From assembly GCA_964609245.1 (NCBI GenBank), contig CAZSSB010000005.1, positions 1-64,000 of the forward strand: a stretch of DNA of 64,000 nt. The letters are read 5' to 3'. This DNA comes from JAFGCY01 sp964609245 (GTDB lineage: Bacteria > 4484-113 > JAFGCY01). Under the pieces are notes generated by a model. That model was not told the origin of the DNA. It searched no databases and was given only the letters and a program-made list of their open reading frames with translations. Positions 52,926 through 61,554 of this stretch are shown here, one piece after another; position 1 is the stretch's first letter, and the number at the start of each line of letters is the position of its first letter. The position numbers were made by a program, and so were the translations under genes.

Positions 52926-53978
52926 ATGCCGCAATCGGCCACCGCGATCGGCCTGGCTCTGTTGGCGCTGGCGATCAGCGCGCTGATCACCCCGCTGGTG
53001 ATCCGCCTCTGTCGCCGCTATCAGGTGCTGGACCGGCCCAGCGCGCGCAAGATGCACAACTGCGCCGTGCCGCGCCTCGGCGGCGTGGCGATCTGCCTGG
53101 CGGTGGCCGTCGGCATCATGCTGGCCACGTTCCCGTCGGTGGCGGCCGCGCTGAAGCTGTCGGCGCACCAGCTCCAGCTGCTGTCAGTGATCCTGCTGGG
53201 GCTCGGCGGGTTCTTTCTGATCGGCTTCTGGGACGACCTGCGCAGCCTGCCGGCCCTGCCGCGGCTGATCGCCCAGCTGGCGGTGGCGCTGGGCGTGGTG
53301 CTGGCAAGCGACGGCGCGATCCGGATCGGCTCGCTGTTCGGCCGGTTGCTGCTGCCCGACTGGCTGGCGGTGATCGTCACCGTGCTCTGGATCGCCGGTA
53401 TCGTCAACACCTTCAACTGGATCGACGGCCTCGACGGACTGAGCGCCGGCATCGGCGGCATCAGCGCGCTGGCGTTCCTGGTGCTGGCGCTGCTCAAGCC
53501 GACGCTGCCCAACGCGGCACTGACCATCGCGCTGTGCGCGCTGCTGCTCGGCGCACTGCTGGGCTTCCTGCTGTTCAACTTCCACCCGGCGCGGATCTTC
53601 ATCGGGGACGGCGGCGCGTTCAGCCTCGGCTACATGCTGGCGGTGATCAGCACCACCGGCCTGTTCAAGCAGGCGGCGGTGATCACCTTCCTGCTGCCGG
53701 TGATCATCCTGGCGCTGCCGATCACGGATACGCTGTTCGCGATCGTGCGCCGCCTGTGGCGCCGGCAGCCGATCACCAGGCCCGACGACCGCCACATCCA
53801 CCACCGCATCCTGGCGCTGATGAGCCGGCACTACCGCTCGCGGCTGCCCGAGTCCGAGCGCGCCGCGCTCAGCGAGGAGCTGACCGTCAATCCGGCCCAC
53901 CGCAACGCCGTGCTGGCGCTGTACACCTTCGCCGCGCTGTTCGCGGGCGTCGCGATCGTCGTGGGGGTCAGCGCATGA
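52926..53978 (+). CDS. wecA: undecaprenyl-phosphate sugar-1-phosphate transferase (WecA/TagO type)
   Basis: A 350-residue polytopic protein of the MraY/WecA family: D103-D104 (WDDLRSLPALPRL), the catalytic NTFNWIDGLDG (N164...D167), GDGG at 227-230, and DRHIHHRIL (about 288-296). The histidine-rich loop is the WecA/TagO hallmark that separates it from MraY. It starts lipid-linked glycan assembly on undecaprenyl phosphate, normally with UDP-GlcNAc. The wecB start overlaps its stop as ATGA. A short ORF extension upstream is rejected because ATG 52926 follows the -10 at the usual distance. Confidence 0.9.
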   Translation: MPQSATAIGLALLALAISALITPLVIRLCRRYQVLDRPSARKMHNCAVPRLGGVAICLAVAVGIMLATFPSVAAALKLSAHQLQLLSVILLGLGGFFLIGFWDDLRSLPALPRLIAQLAVALGVVLASDGAIRIGSLFGRLLLPDWLAVIVTVLWIAGIVNTFNWIDGLDGLSAGIGGISALAFLVLALLKPTLPNAALTIALCALLLGALLGFLLFNFHPARIFIGDGGAFSLGYMLAVISTTGLFKQAAVITFLLPVIILALPITDTLFAIVRRLWRRQPITRPDDRHIHHRILALMSRHYRSRLPESERAALSEELTVNPAHRNAVLALYTFAALFAGVAIVVGVSA

Positions 53979-55126
53979 GCCGGCCGCAGGTGGTGACGGC
54001 CTTCGGCACGCGCCCCGAGGCGATCAAGATGGCGCCGGTGGTGCGCGCGCTGGCCGCGGCGGACGACCTCGACCACCGCCTGGTGGTCACCGCGCAGCAC
54101 CGCGAGCTGCTGGACGACGTACTGGAGCTGTTCGCCATCGCCGCCGACCACGACCTCAATCTGATGCAGGAGCGGCAGAGCCTGGACTACGTGGCCTCCC
54201 AGGCGCTGACCGGCCTGGGGCGGGTGCTCGACGAACTGCGGCCGGACTTCGTGCTGGTCCACGGCGACACCACCACCACCTTCATCGCGGCGCTGGCGGC
54301 GTTCTACCGTAGCATTCCGGTCGGTCACGTCGAAGCCGGACTGCGCACCTCGACCGTCAAGCGGCCGTTCCCCGAGGAGCTCAACCGCCGGGCCACGGAC
54401 CTGATCGCCGCCCACTACTACTGCCCCACGCCGGGCGCGGCCCGCAACCTGCGGCAGTGCCCGGAATACGGCGGTGAGGTGTTCGTGACGGGCAACACAG
54501 CGCTGGATGCCGTGCGGCTAGTCCACGATCCCGAATTCAGCTTCGCCGACGAGCGCCTGGCGGCATTCGCGGGCCACGACGGGCCGAAGCTGCTGGTGAC
54601 GGCGCACCGCCGCGAGAACTGGGGCCAGCCGCTGGCCGCGGTCTGCCGCGGACTGCTGGCCGTGCTCGCCGATCACCCCACGGCGCTGGCCTGCTTCTGC
54701 TGGCATCCCAACCCCGCGGTGCGCGAGACGATCGGCCCGCTGCTGGAAGGCCACCCGCGCGTGCTGCTGGTCGATCCGCCGCGCTATGACGCCTTTGTCA
54801 ACCTAACGGCGCGCTGCGACCTGCTGCTGACCGACAGCGGCGGCATCCAGGAGGAGATCAGCCAGCTCAGGCGCTTCGCGCTAGTGCTGCGCGCGGAGAC
54901 GGAGCGCCCCGAGGCGGTCGAAGCGGGATTTGCCCAGCTCGTCGCGCCCCAGGAGCGCGCCCTGCGCCAGGCGGTGGCCCAGGTGCTGCCGCGCTGCCTG
55001 GCCGGTGAAATCCCGCCCGCCGTGCCCAGCCCCTTCGGCGACGGCCACGCCGCCGAGCGCGTGCTTGAGGCGGTCCGCTACGCGCTGCAGCTGGCGGATT
55101 CGCCCCCCGGCGACCTGGGCGCCTAG
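53975..55126 (+). CDS. wecB: UDP-N-acetylglucosamine 2-epimerase (non-hydrolysing)
   Basis: A 383-residue protein with all family signatures: 'FGTRPEAIKMAPV' (about 10-22), 'VHGDTTTTF', 'GHVEAGLRT', 'PEELNRR', 'TAHRRENWG' and the C-terminal 'LTDSGGIQEE'. It interconverts UDP-GlcNAc and UDP-ManNAc for surface glycan synthesis. Start ATG 53975 overlaps the wecA stop. Length is usual. Confidence 0.94.
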   Translation: MSRPQVVTAFGTRPEAIKMAPVVRALAAADDLDHRLVVTAQHRELLDDVLELFAIAADHDLNLMQERQSLDYVASQALTGLGRVLDELRPDFVLVHGDTTTTFIAALAAFYRSIPVGHVEAGLRTSTVKRPFPEELNRRATDLIAAHYYCPTPGAARNLRQCPEYGGEVFVTGNTALDAVRLVHDPEFSFADERLAAFAGHDGPKLLVTAHRRENWGQPLAAVCRGLLAVLADHPTALACFCWHPNPAVRETIGPLLEGHPRVLLVDPPRYDAFVNLTARCDLLLTDSGGIQEEISQLRRFALVLRAETERPEAVEAGFAQLVAPQERALRQAVAQVLPRCLAGEIPPAVPSPFGDGHAAERVLEAVRYALQLADSPPGDLGA

Positions 55127-55135
55127 CCGCGCTTA

Positions 55136-55164
55136 TTGTCACGGACTGCGCGCCGTGATAGATT
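55136..55164 (+). promoter_or_regulatory. sigma70 promoter TTGTCA-N17-TAGATT
   Basis: TTGTCA at 55136-55141 and TAGATT at 55159-55164, 17 bases apart. The -10 ends 6 bases before ATG 55171, so the mRNA is leaderless. Confidence 0.65.
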
Positions 55165-55170
55165 TATGCC

Positions 55171-55842
55171 ATGGCACAGGGAGTCGATCTCAAAACGATC
55201 CTGGCGCAGGCCTGCGCCCTGATGCAGGAACTCCTGGAACTCAGCAACAAGTTGCTGATGGAGGTCGAAGCCGAGCACTACTGGATGACCTACTCCCTGG
55301 ACTCCCTGACGCAGCTGAAATCGATCACCCACAACGTGGCCAAGCGGCTGGAAGCCACCGAGCCTCAGTGGGGCGACCCCAAGGCGCTGTTCGCCGCCGA
55401 GGAGGGCCAGAAGCTGTGGCGGACCGCCGTCGGCCTGCTCAGGGCGCTGCCACCGGTACGGGCCAAGTACACCGAGCAGCTGTCCCGCCGCCGGCGCCAG
55501 CGGATCATGGGCCAGGAGATCGAGGAGGTCGAGGAGCTCGATCCCGCGGTCCTGAAGGAAGAGGAAACCAGGTTCCTCAAGGATCAGGACGAGCTGCGCA
55601 GGTCGATCGAGGCGCTGTCGATCATGCTGGACAAACTGCCCGACGACCTGGCGCCCGTGGAAGAGCCCAAGCCCGAGAAGGCGGAGGAGCAGCAGCCCGC
55701 TGCGGCCGCCGACCAGCCCGCGGCGGAGGACGCACAGCCGCCGGATGACAGCGAGGCGGCCGCCACCGAAGCGGCGGCTCAGTCAGCCGAGGAGCCGGCG
55801 GAACTGCCGGATGCGGCTGCCGACGACTTCACGCCGGTCTGA
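55171..55842 (+). CDS. helical cytoplasmic protein with acidic tail, unknown function
   Basis: A 223-residue protein with no signal peptide or membrane helix. Residues about 1-160 are predicted helical and Leu/Glu-rich ('ILAQACALMQELLELSNKLLMEVEAEHYWMTYS', 'WRTAVGLLRALPPVRAKYTEQLSRR'), with a basic patch RRRRQR. Residues about 165-223 are Glu/Ala/Pro-rich. It follows wecB but has its own promoter. I do not recognise the family. Its last 64 bases overlap the opposite gene at 55779-56315. Confidence 0.65.
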   Translation: MAQGVDLKTILAQACALMQELLELSNKLLMEVEAEHYWMTYSLDSLTQLKSITHNVAKRLEATEPQWGDPKALFAAEEGQKLWRTAVGLLRALPPVRAKYTEQLSRRRRQRIMGQEIEEVEELDPAVLKEEETRFLKDQDELRRSIEALSIMLDKLPDDLAPVEEPKPEKAEEQQPAAAADQPAAEDAQPPDDSEAAATEAAAQSAEEPAELPDAAADDFTPV

Positions 55843-56315
55843 GCGAGCAGCCGCCGCAGCCGGGCCACCTGCCCGCCATGGTCCTGCCGCAACTCGGGGC
55901 GGCTCGCAAGCAGCAGATCCAGGTACACCGCCAGCACCTCGCCGAACAGGCGGTAGACGTCCCCCGGACCCGACGCGTCAAGGCTGCCGATCTCACTGGT
56001 CAGGAAGCGGTAGTAGGCGGGCTCACGCTGTGCGCCGGTGGACAGTCGCCGCGCCAGCCGGCGGACGCTGCGCCACAGCGAGCCCAGCAGCGGAGGCGCC
56101 GCCGCCGCCAGTTCGTTGGCCAGCAGGCAGCTGACCCCGCGGATCATCTCGTCGAGGGCGACGGCGTGCTGGCGAACCGGCGTTGGCCACTCCGCCGCCG
56201 CCTCGGCCTGCTCGCCGAACAGGCTGTGCCGGTAAGGACCGCGCGGGCCGTGGCGCGTGTAGAGCGCGAACAGGTCCTGGACGGCTCCCAGCAGTTCGAT
56301 CGGCGGCGTCGGCAC
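55779..56315 (-). CDS. predicted helical protein of unknown function
   Basis: A 178-residue protein with the start chosen at GTG 56315, 6 bases after TATGAT (56322-56327), the same leaderless pattern as many genes here. The content is helical ('LLGAVQDLFALYTRHG', 'HAVALDEMIRGVSCLLANELAAA', 'VYRLFGEVLAVYLDLLLASRPEL'). It has a Ser/Ala tail. It overlaps the convergent acidic-tail gene by 64 bases, which weakens but does not exclude it as a real gene. Function unknown. Confidence 0.55.
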   Translation of the reverse strand: MPTPPIELLGAVQDLFALYTRHGPRGPYRHSLFGEQAEAAAEWPTPVRQHAVALDEMIRGVSCLLANELAAAAPPLLGSLWRSVRRLARRLSTGAQREPAYYRFLTSEIGSLDASGPGDVYRLFGEVLAVYLDLLLASRPELRQDHGGQVARLRRLLAQTGVKSSAAASGSSAGSSAD

Positions 56316-56321
56316 GCGCCC

Positions 56322-56327
56322 ATCATA
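56322..56327 (-). promoter_or_regulatory. -10 element TATGAT for leaderless gene at 55779-56315
   Basis: TATGAT on the minus strand, 6 bases before GTG 56315. Confidence 0.5.
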
Positions 56328-56397
56328 GCGCGGGCACCAGGGCCCCTGCGCCGGGACGGACTGTACCCGCCGGCGGCCGCCGCCCATTGATGGCATA

Positions 56398-56422
56398 GGC
56401 CCCCCGCGTTGCGCGGGGGGCC
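56398..56422 (-). terminator. strong GC hairpin after the cohesin/dockerin-like lipoprotein gene
   Basis: A perfect 11-base stem, GGCCCCCCGCG (56398-56408) with CGCGGGGGGCC (56412-56422), and a 3-base loop, 25 bases after the stop at 56447. There is no clear T run. Confidence 0.65.
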
Positions 56423-56446
56423 CTGGGTTTCACTTGAAGCCGCTGG

Positions 56447-58132
56447 TTACGGCAGGGTATCCAGCGACGTGACGTAGAGCCAGTTGCTGTCATCCACTCC
56501 CTGCATGGCGTGGATATAGCTGTTGGCGCCCATGAAGCCGTCGGCGTTCGCCTGGAAGGTGCCGGGCAGCGTCCACTCCGGATCCTGCACCGCGAACGGC
56601 GGCCAGGCGTCCCAGTCCAGCGTGGCGACGTCGATCACGTCACCGGTGCCGTCCTCGGCGGAGTTGGCCACCAGCGAGAACTCCGTCAGGTAGTCCACGT
56701 TGAACGGTGGATTCTCGCTGCGCATCACGTACTCGTCGTCCACCACGCCGCTGCCGACCACGTCGTCCCAGTCGGTGTCCGCGTCATCGGGCATGATGTA
56801 CAGCCCCACGACAATCGGCAGCACCCGGCAGTACTGGGTGGTGTCGGCACGGTTGGGCTTGCCCATGTAAGTCGCCGTCACCGTGAAGTCGCCTTCGAAG
56901 GCGTCCTCGATGTTGAGGGTGGCGTCCGCGGTATCGATGGTACCGGCGCCGGCCGAGACGTTGTAGACGGTGTTCGCCACGTCGGTGGACACGTCGCCGT
57001 CATCCGGGTCGGTCAGCGAGAAGATGTAGTCGTCGGCATCGTTCATGATCCACGGATCAGCCGCGGTGCCCGAGCCGCCGGCCGGCGGGTTGGTCAGCGC
57101 CAGAATCGGCTGCACCGTGACGTCAACCGGCATCGGCAAGCTGGGATAGCCCACGTTTCCGTCGTTGTCCACCGGGATCACCCAGTACCACGCCAGCGGC
57201 GGTGGATCGGGCAGATCGTATGTGTAAGCCAGCCGATCCGCGTTCTTGTCACCGGCGCCGGTGGCGAAGCCCACGTTGTCCACCAGCGTACCTGGCTCGG
57301 ACTGAGCGGCGGCGAAATCGGCGGGAGCATCCTCGGCGTCGTCGCTGCCGTAGATGTTCCAGCCACCCAGGACGCTAAAGGCGAAGTTCTGGCCGATGGT
57401 GGAAATATCAGCCAGCCCGATCAGCCCATCCGAGTTACCGTCAATCACCGACTCGGCCGTCGCGTAGTCGAACGGCGCGGGGAAACCCGGGGACTCCTCG
57501 TTGTAGTGCACGCCCAGCGGGGTCAGGTCGCTGACGCCCACCTCGCTGTCCTGGTTGTAATCACCCAGGCTGGCGAAGTGCCAGTTCAGGTCGGTGGCGA
57601 CATCATCATAGGTCAGCACCGGGCGTCCGCCCTCTTTGTTCGGCGCATCACTGACCATCCGCGCCGGCGGACAGGGCTCCTTGCGGAAGGAGACGGTGGC
57701 CAGCGTCACGTCGCCGCTGGCGCCAACCCGCCAGTCCGGGTGGGTAACGACCTGGCCATAGTGGACAGAGCCACGGTCGCGGAGCACCTGCAGGGTCAGC
57801 ATGTCGCTGAGACCACCCATCGCCTCCGTCGGCGCGACGGTCATCGGCCGGTAGCTCTCCGGATCATACTCCAACTCGAAGTAGAGTGCTTTCAGGCCGC
57901 TGGCGCCGCTCGCATTGACGCTGACCAGCATGTGGGTGTCCAGTTCCTCGGTAGAGATGTAGATGTCCTCGGCGCTGGCCCCATCGAAGAAAGACGCCGC
58001 ATCGACATTGAGCGTGAACCGCGAGGCATCACGCCCGGGGTCTTCCAGCAAACCGACGTTCTTGGTGCTGCAGCCCAGGCACAACAGGACCAGCAAAACC
58101 GCGATTACGCCAAAAACCGTCTTACTGCGCAT
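56447..58132 (-). CDS. lipoprotein with cohesin-like domain and dockerin-like module
   Basis: A 561-residue protein with a lipobox LCLGC at about residue 21. Residues about 60-160 resemble a cohesin domain: 'LVSVNASGASGLKALYFELEYDPESY', split as VSVNASGASG and LKALYFELEYDP, then 'VHYGQVVTHPDWRV' and 'GDVTLATVSFR'. Residues about 187-265 carry the dockerin-like pair GDYNQDSEVGVSD/TPLGVHY and IDGNSDGLIGLAD/IGQNF. Beyond about 290 are Asp-rich beta domains (FN3-like 'YTYDLPDPPPLAWYWVIPVD' segment). It is related to the lipoproteins at 10970 and 62867. Start ATG 58132 has GAGGTACGAAGGT upstream. It is a surface-displayed scaffold candidate. Confidence 0.8.
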   Translation of the reverse strand: MRSKTVFGVIAVLLVLLCLGCSTKNVGLLEDPGRDASRFTLNVDAASFFDGASAEDIYISTEELDTHMLVSVNASGASGLKALYFELEYDPESYRPMTVAPTEAMGGLSDMLTLQVLRDRGSVHYGQVVTHPDWRVGASGDVTLATVSFRKEPCPPARMVSDAPNKEGGRPVLTYDDVATDLNWHFASLGDYNQDSEVGVSDLTPLGVHYNEESPGFPAPFDYATAESVIDGNSDGLIGLADISTIGQNFAFSVLGGWNIYGSDDAEDAPADFAAAQSEPGTLVDNVGFATGAGDKNADRLAYTYDLPDPPPLAWYWVIPVDNDGNVGYPSLPMPVDVTVQPILALTNPPAGGSGTAADPWIMNDADDYIFSLTDPDDGDVSTDVANTVYNVSAGAGTIDTADATLNIEDAFEGDFTVTATYMGKPNRADTTQYCRVLPIVVGLYIMPDDADTDWDDVVGSGVVDDEYVMRSENPPFNVDYLTEFSLVANSAEDGTGDVIDVATLDWDAWPPFAVQDPEWTLPGTFQANADGFMGANSYIHAMQGVDDSNWLYVTSLDTLP

Positions 58133-58165
58133 ACCTTCGTACCTCGAATGATGTTCGTTTCTAAA

Positions 58166-58171
58166 AGTATA
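58166..58171 (-). promoter_or_regulatory. -10 element TATACT for the cohesin/dockerin-like lipoprotein gene
   Basis: TATACT on the minus strand, 33 bases before ATG 58132, giving a leader of about 28 bases with GAGG. Confidence 0.5.
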
Positions 58172-58366
58172 AAGCATGGGCGCCTGCGCCCTCTGCGACA
58201 ACCCTACCCCCAAATTGGCAATTAGCCTGTCAGGAGTTACGCCGAGATTATACCCTACGAGTGCAATCCGCACAGCGCTTGACCATCCCAATCGGCGCGA
58301 GGCACATACGTGGGTTGACTACGCCTGCGTCGATCAGGTTTCATCCGCCGGTGGCGACTGGCTGGT

Positions 58367-58372
58367 TATAAT
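58367..58372 (+). promoter_or_regulatory. -10 element TATAAT upstream of miaB
   Basis: TATAAT lies 44 bases before GTG 58417 and only 5 bases before an in-frame ATC codon at 58378. Compare the leaderless genes elsewhere in the window. Confidence 0.5.
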
Positions 58373-58416
58373 GGGGAATCGATACCCGAGCTGATACCTT
58401 TGCGTATTGCTGCCGC

Positions 58417-59700
58417 GTGTTCGGCTGCCAGATGAACGTCGCCGACGTGGACGATCTGCGCGCCCGCCTGGAGCTGAGCGGGGGCCGTGCCGTCGACGAC
58501 CCGGCCGCCGCGGACCTGGTGCTGGTCAACACCTGCACCGTCCGCGCCAAGGCGGAGGAAAAGGCCTACAGCTTCTTCGGCGAGCTGAAGCGGCTGAAGA
58601 ACGGCAGCGGTCGCGAGCCGCTGCTGGTGGCGATGGGCTGCGTCGTGCCGCGCAACCGCGAGTCGCTGGAGCGCCGCTTCCCGCATCTCGATCTGCTGGT
58701 TGACTACTCGGACCCCGACAGCGTGATGGACATCCTGCGCGAGCGCTTCCCCCCGCTGGCCAACACCGCCGACGTGAGTGACTACGAGCCGCTGCTGGAC
58801 CCGCGGCACTGCCCCCAGCGCTTCGTCACCGCCATCCGCGGCTGCCACCACGGCTGCAGCTTTTGCGTGGTACCCCGCGCCCGCGGCCCCCAGCGCGACG
58901 TGCCGCTGAGCCGGATCGTCCAGGAGGCCCGGGCCCTGGAGCGGGCCGGCGCGCCCGACCTGACCGTCCTCGGCCAGAACGTGCTGGCCTACGGCACCAC
59001 CTCGGGCGACCGCACGCCGCGCTTCGTCGAACTGATGCGGACGCTGCTAGCCGAGACGGGCTTCCGCTGGATCACCTTCCTGACCAGCCTGCCCGGCGAC
59101 CTGACCGACGCGATCTGCGAGCAGGTCATCGCCCACCCGCGGATCACGCCGCTGCTGCACCTGCCCGTGCAATCCGGCAGCGACAAGGTGCTCAGCGACA
59201 TGCGCCGCGGCCACGACGTCGACCATTACCGGCGCATGGCGGCCAGGGCCCGCGCCTGCCGCCCGGACCTCTACCTGACCACCGATCTGCTGGTCGGCTT
59301 CCCGACCGAGACGGAGGCCGACTATCGGGCCACCCTGGCGCTGGTCGAGGAGATCGGCTTCGACGACGCCTTCATGTTCGCCTACAGCGAGCGGCCCGGG
59401 ACCCTCGCGGCCCGCAAGTACGAAGACGCGCTGCCCCGCAGCGAGAAACACGCGCGCCTGAACGACCTGATCGCCCGCCAGCGCGAGCTCGGCGCGGCGC
59501 GCAACCGGCGCTACGTGGGCCGGACGCTGGACGCGATCATCGAGCACGCGGATGAGCACGGCGCGGTGGCGCGCACCGCATTCAACAAGCCGGTGCAACT
59601 GGCCGGAGCGCGCACCGCCGTGGGCCAGTACGCGCGCGTGCGGATCACGGCGTCCAAGGTCAGCAGCTTCAGCGGCGAGGAGGTGCGGGAGCAGCAGTGA
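58417..59700 (+). CDS. miaB: tRNA-2-methylthio-N6-isopentenyladenosine synthase (MiaB-type)
   Basis: At least 427 residues: the N-terminal UPF0004 domain has cluster ligands C4 (FGCQMN), C40 (NTCTV) and C75 (MGCVV); the radical-SAM CxxxCxxC is C143, C147 and C150 (RGCHHGCSFC); a C-terminal TRAM domain follows (about 370-425). It adds a methylthio group to i6A37 of tRNAs. Counted from GTG 58417 the first beta strand before FGCQMN is missing. The frame stays open upstream to 58372 and reads '...TFAYCCR' directly before it, so the true start may be the non-standard ATC at 58378. A MtaB/RimO member is less likely because of the FGCQMN motif. Confidence 0.9.
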   Translation: MFGCQMNVADVDDLRARLELSGGRAVDDPAAADLVLVNTCTVRAKAEEKAYSFFGELKRLKNGSGREPLLVAMGCVVPRNRESLERRFPHLDLLVDYSDPDSVMDILRERFPPLANTADVSDYEPLLDPRHCPQRFVTAIRGCHHGCSFCVVPRARGPQRDVPLSRIVQEARALERAGAPDLTVLGQNVLAYGTTSGDRTPRFVELMRTLLAETGFRWITFLTSLPGDLTDAICEQVIAHPRITPLLHLPVQSGSDKVLSDMRRGHDVDHYRRMAARARACRPDLYLTTDLLVGFPTETEADYRATLALVEEIGFDDAFMFAYSERPGTLAARKYEDALPRSEKHARLNDLIARQRELGAARNRRYVGRTLDAIIEHADEHGAVARTAFNKPVQLAGARTAVGQYARVRITASKVSSFSGEEVREQQ

Positions 59701-61436
59701 TGCCAGGCCGCCGCGATCCGTTCCCCTTCCGCCCGGCGCCGTTTCCGGTCTACCCGGAGGATCACGGGCCGGCCCGGCTGCGCTGGCTGCGGTCCGTCGT
59801 CTGCGTAATCTGCCTGCTGACGGCACTGGCGCCGTTTCTGGCCGGGCCGTCCAACGAGCTGTCGATCCCGGTCAGCTACGCCCGCCTGCAGCTGGCCGAG
59901 CGCGCGCCAGCCGTGCTGGACCTCGACCTGCCCGCCGCCGACTACCGGGTGGCGCCCGCCAGCCTGGGCTACTTCGCGGACGACGGCTCCTTCGTCTACA
60001 GCGCCGACGTGGCGCGGGGCGTGATCTACGCCACCCACGACCACGGTGTCGTGGTGCTGGAGATCGCCGTCGCACCCGGCGCCGAGCAGTACCTGGCCCG
60101 CCAGCTGGACTCCATCAAGCTGGGGGTGGACGACGTCAACGCCCACCAGAACATGCTGCTGCTGGCACGCGAGGAATGCCCCGACACCCCCGCGCTGAGC
60201 CGTGGCTGCGAGGCGCTATGGGACTGGCTGGGCCCGGACCTCGACGGCCAGCTGCCCCCCGACTGGGCAAACGTGCTGGGCCTCGCTGCGGAGGACACCG
60301 AGCAGCTGCGCCGTGAGCTCGTCGCCCTGGGCCGCCATCGCGCGCGGCTGAAGCAGTTGTACTACGACGTCCAGGCCGCGCGGCTCAACCTGCGGCTGGC
60401 GGAGTTCGACCTGCAGCTGGCGCTGGCCCGCCTGCCGCGCCCCGACTTCGACGGGCTGATGAGCCTCGGCGACGCGGATCTGGTGCGCGAGACCGCGCGA
60501 GAGCAGATCGCGCGGCTGCGGACGGCCTGGACCGCCCGCCAGGCGGCGCTGATCCGTCAACGCGGCACGGATCTGTCGCGCCTCGACAACCTGCGCCTGG
60601 CCGGTGAACCGGCGGTCGCCCCGGTTCCGCCCGAGGCAGCGCCGCTGGCGATCACCGGCCCCACCATCCCGGAGTCCCCGTTCGCCCGCTTTCCGGAGTC
60701 CGCGATGCGCGCGGAGCCACCGGTCGATAACCGGCGCGGCGCGGGCAGCGAGGAGCATGGCGAGTCGCCGGAATGGGCCGACGACTTCGAGTCCGGACTG
60801 CGGCGGGCGCGGATCATCGTGGCCAGCGCGGAGCTGGAGAGCATCAGGCTGCGGCTGGCGGAACTGGAGGAGGCCGAGCATCACGTGGCCGGCGACGGCC
60901 TGCCGGCCTGGACCGACCTGCCCCGCCATCGGCCGGTGCTGGAGCCCCTGCAGCTGAATGGCCTGGAGGAACTGGCGGACTTCGCGATGGTCGAGGAGGC
61001 CGCCCGCCTGCCCGAAACAGCCCTGCCGCTGCTGATCGATCTGGCCAGGTGCTTCGAGACCGGCGGAGTGCCCGCGGCGATGGCCGCGCCCCAGGGCTGG
61101 TCCCCGTTCCCCGATGAAGTGGCCTACGGGCTGTTCATCGTCGATCGCTGCCGGTTGGGACCGGTGGAGTCGGCGGCCGCATCCCAGGCCGACGGCGGCG
61201 CGCTGGAGACGCTGATCGCGCAGCTGGAGCGCGTGCGCGAGTTTCCGGCCGACTTCGAACTGGCCCAGTACAACCTGGGGCTGCTGCCGTTCCTCTGCTG
61301 GTACGCGCGGCTTGAGCCCCAGCCCGGACCTACGGCCGCCGAGGTCGCGGAAGATGCTGTAGTGGAATCTGCGCCTGATGCCGAAGGCGAGGAATCCACG
61401 GGGCACCGCGCCGACGTGGACGACCTGTTCCGCTAG
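59700..61436 (+). CDS. membrane-anchored protein of unknown function coupled to miaB
   Basis: A 578-residue protein: cytoplasmic Pro/Arg-rich N-terminus, one helix at about 33-50 (VVCVICLLTALAPFLAG), then a large extracytoplasmic region with long Leu/Ala/Arg-rich helices ('LYYDVQAARLNLRLAEFDLQLALARL', 'ESIRLRLAELEEAEH'). The start ATG 59700 overlaps the miaB stop (TGATG), with GGGAG upstream. Length is large for an uncharacterised product; there is no recognisable catalytic motif. It might be a structural envelope protein. Confidence 0.72.
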   Translation: MPGRRDPFPFRPAPFPVYPEDHGPARLRWLRSVVCVICLLTALAPFLAGPSNELSIPVSYARLQLAERAPAVLDLDLPAADYRVAPASLGYFADDGSFVYSADVARGVIYATHDHGVVVLEIAVAPGAEQYLARQLDSIKLGVDDVNAHQNMLLLAREECPDTPALSRGCEALWDWLGPDLDGQLPPDWANVLGLAAEDTEQLRRELVALGRHRARLKQLYYDVQAARLNLRLAEFDLQLALARLPRPDFDGLMSLGDADLVRETAREQIARLRTAWTARQAALIRQRGTDLSRLDNLRLAGEPAVAPVPPEAAPLAITGPTIPESPFARFPESAMRAEPPVDNRRGAGSEEHGESPEWADDFESGLRRARIIVASAELESIRLRLAELEEAEHHVAGDGLPAWTDLPRHRPVLEPLQLNGLEELADFAMVEEAARLPETALPLLIDLARCFETGGVPAAMAAPQGWSPFPDEVAYGLFIVDRCRLGPVESAAASQADGGALETLIAQLERVREFPADFELAQYNLGLLPFLCWYARLEPQPGPTAAEVAEDAVVESAPDAEGEESTGHRADVDDLFR

Positions 61437-61554
61437 TCGCGTGACTGTCGGACCTGCTGCGGGCGCTGCACACCTGATGCTGCTTTGTGCCGAGAGTGGG
61501 TTAAATGCGGGTTGAAGTGGTTTCGGCAGCCGCGATGTTGTGTGAGAATCTAAG
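61437..61554 (+). other. intergenic region before the pilin gene
   Basis: These 118 bases show no gene. There is no confident -35/-10 pair; GAGAAT at 61544-61549 lies 5 bases before the GTG and could be a degenerate -10. Confidence 0.35.
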
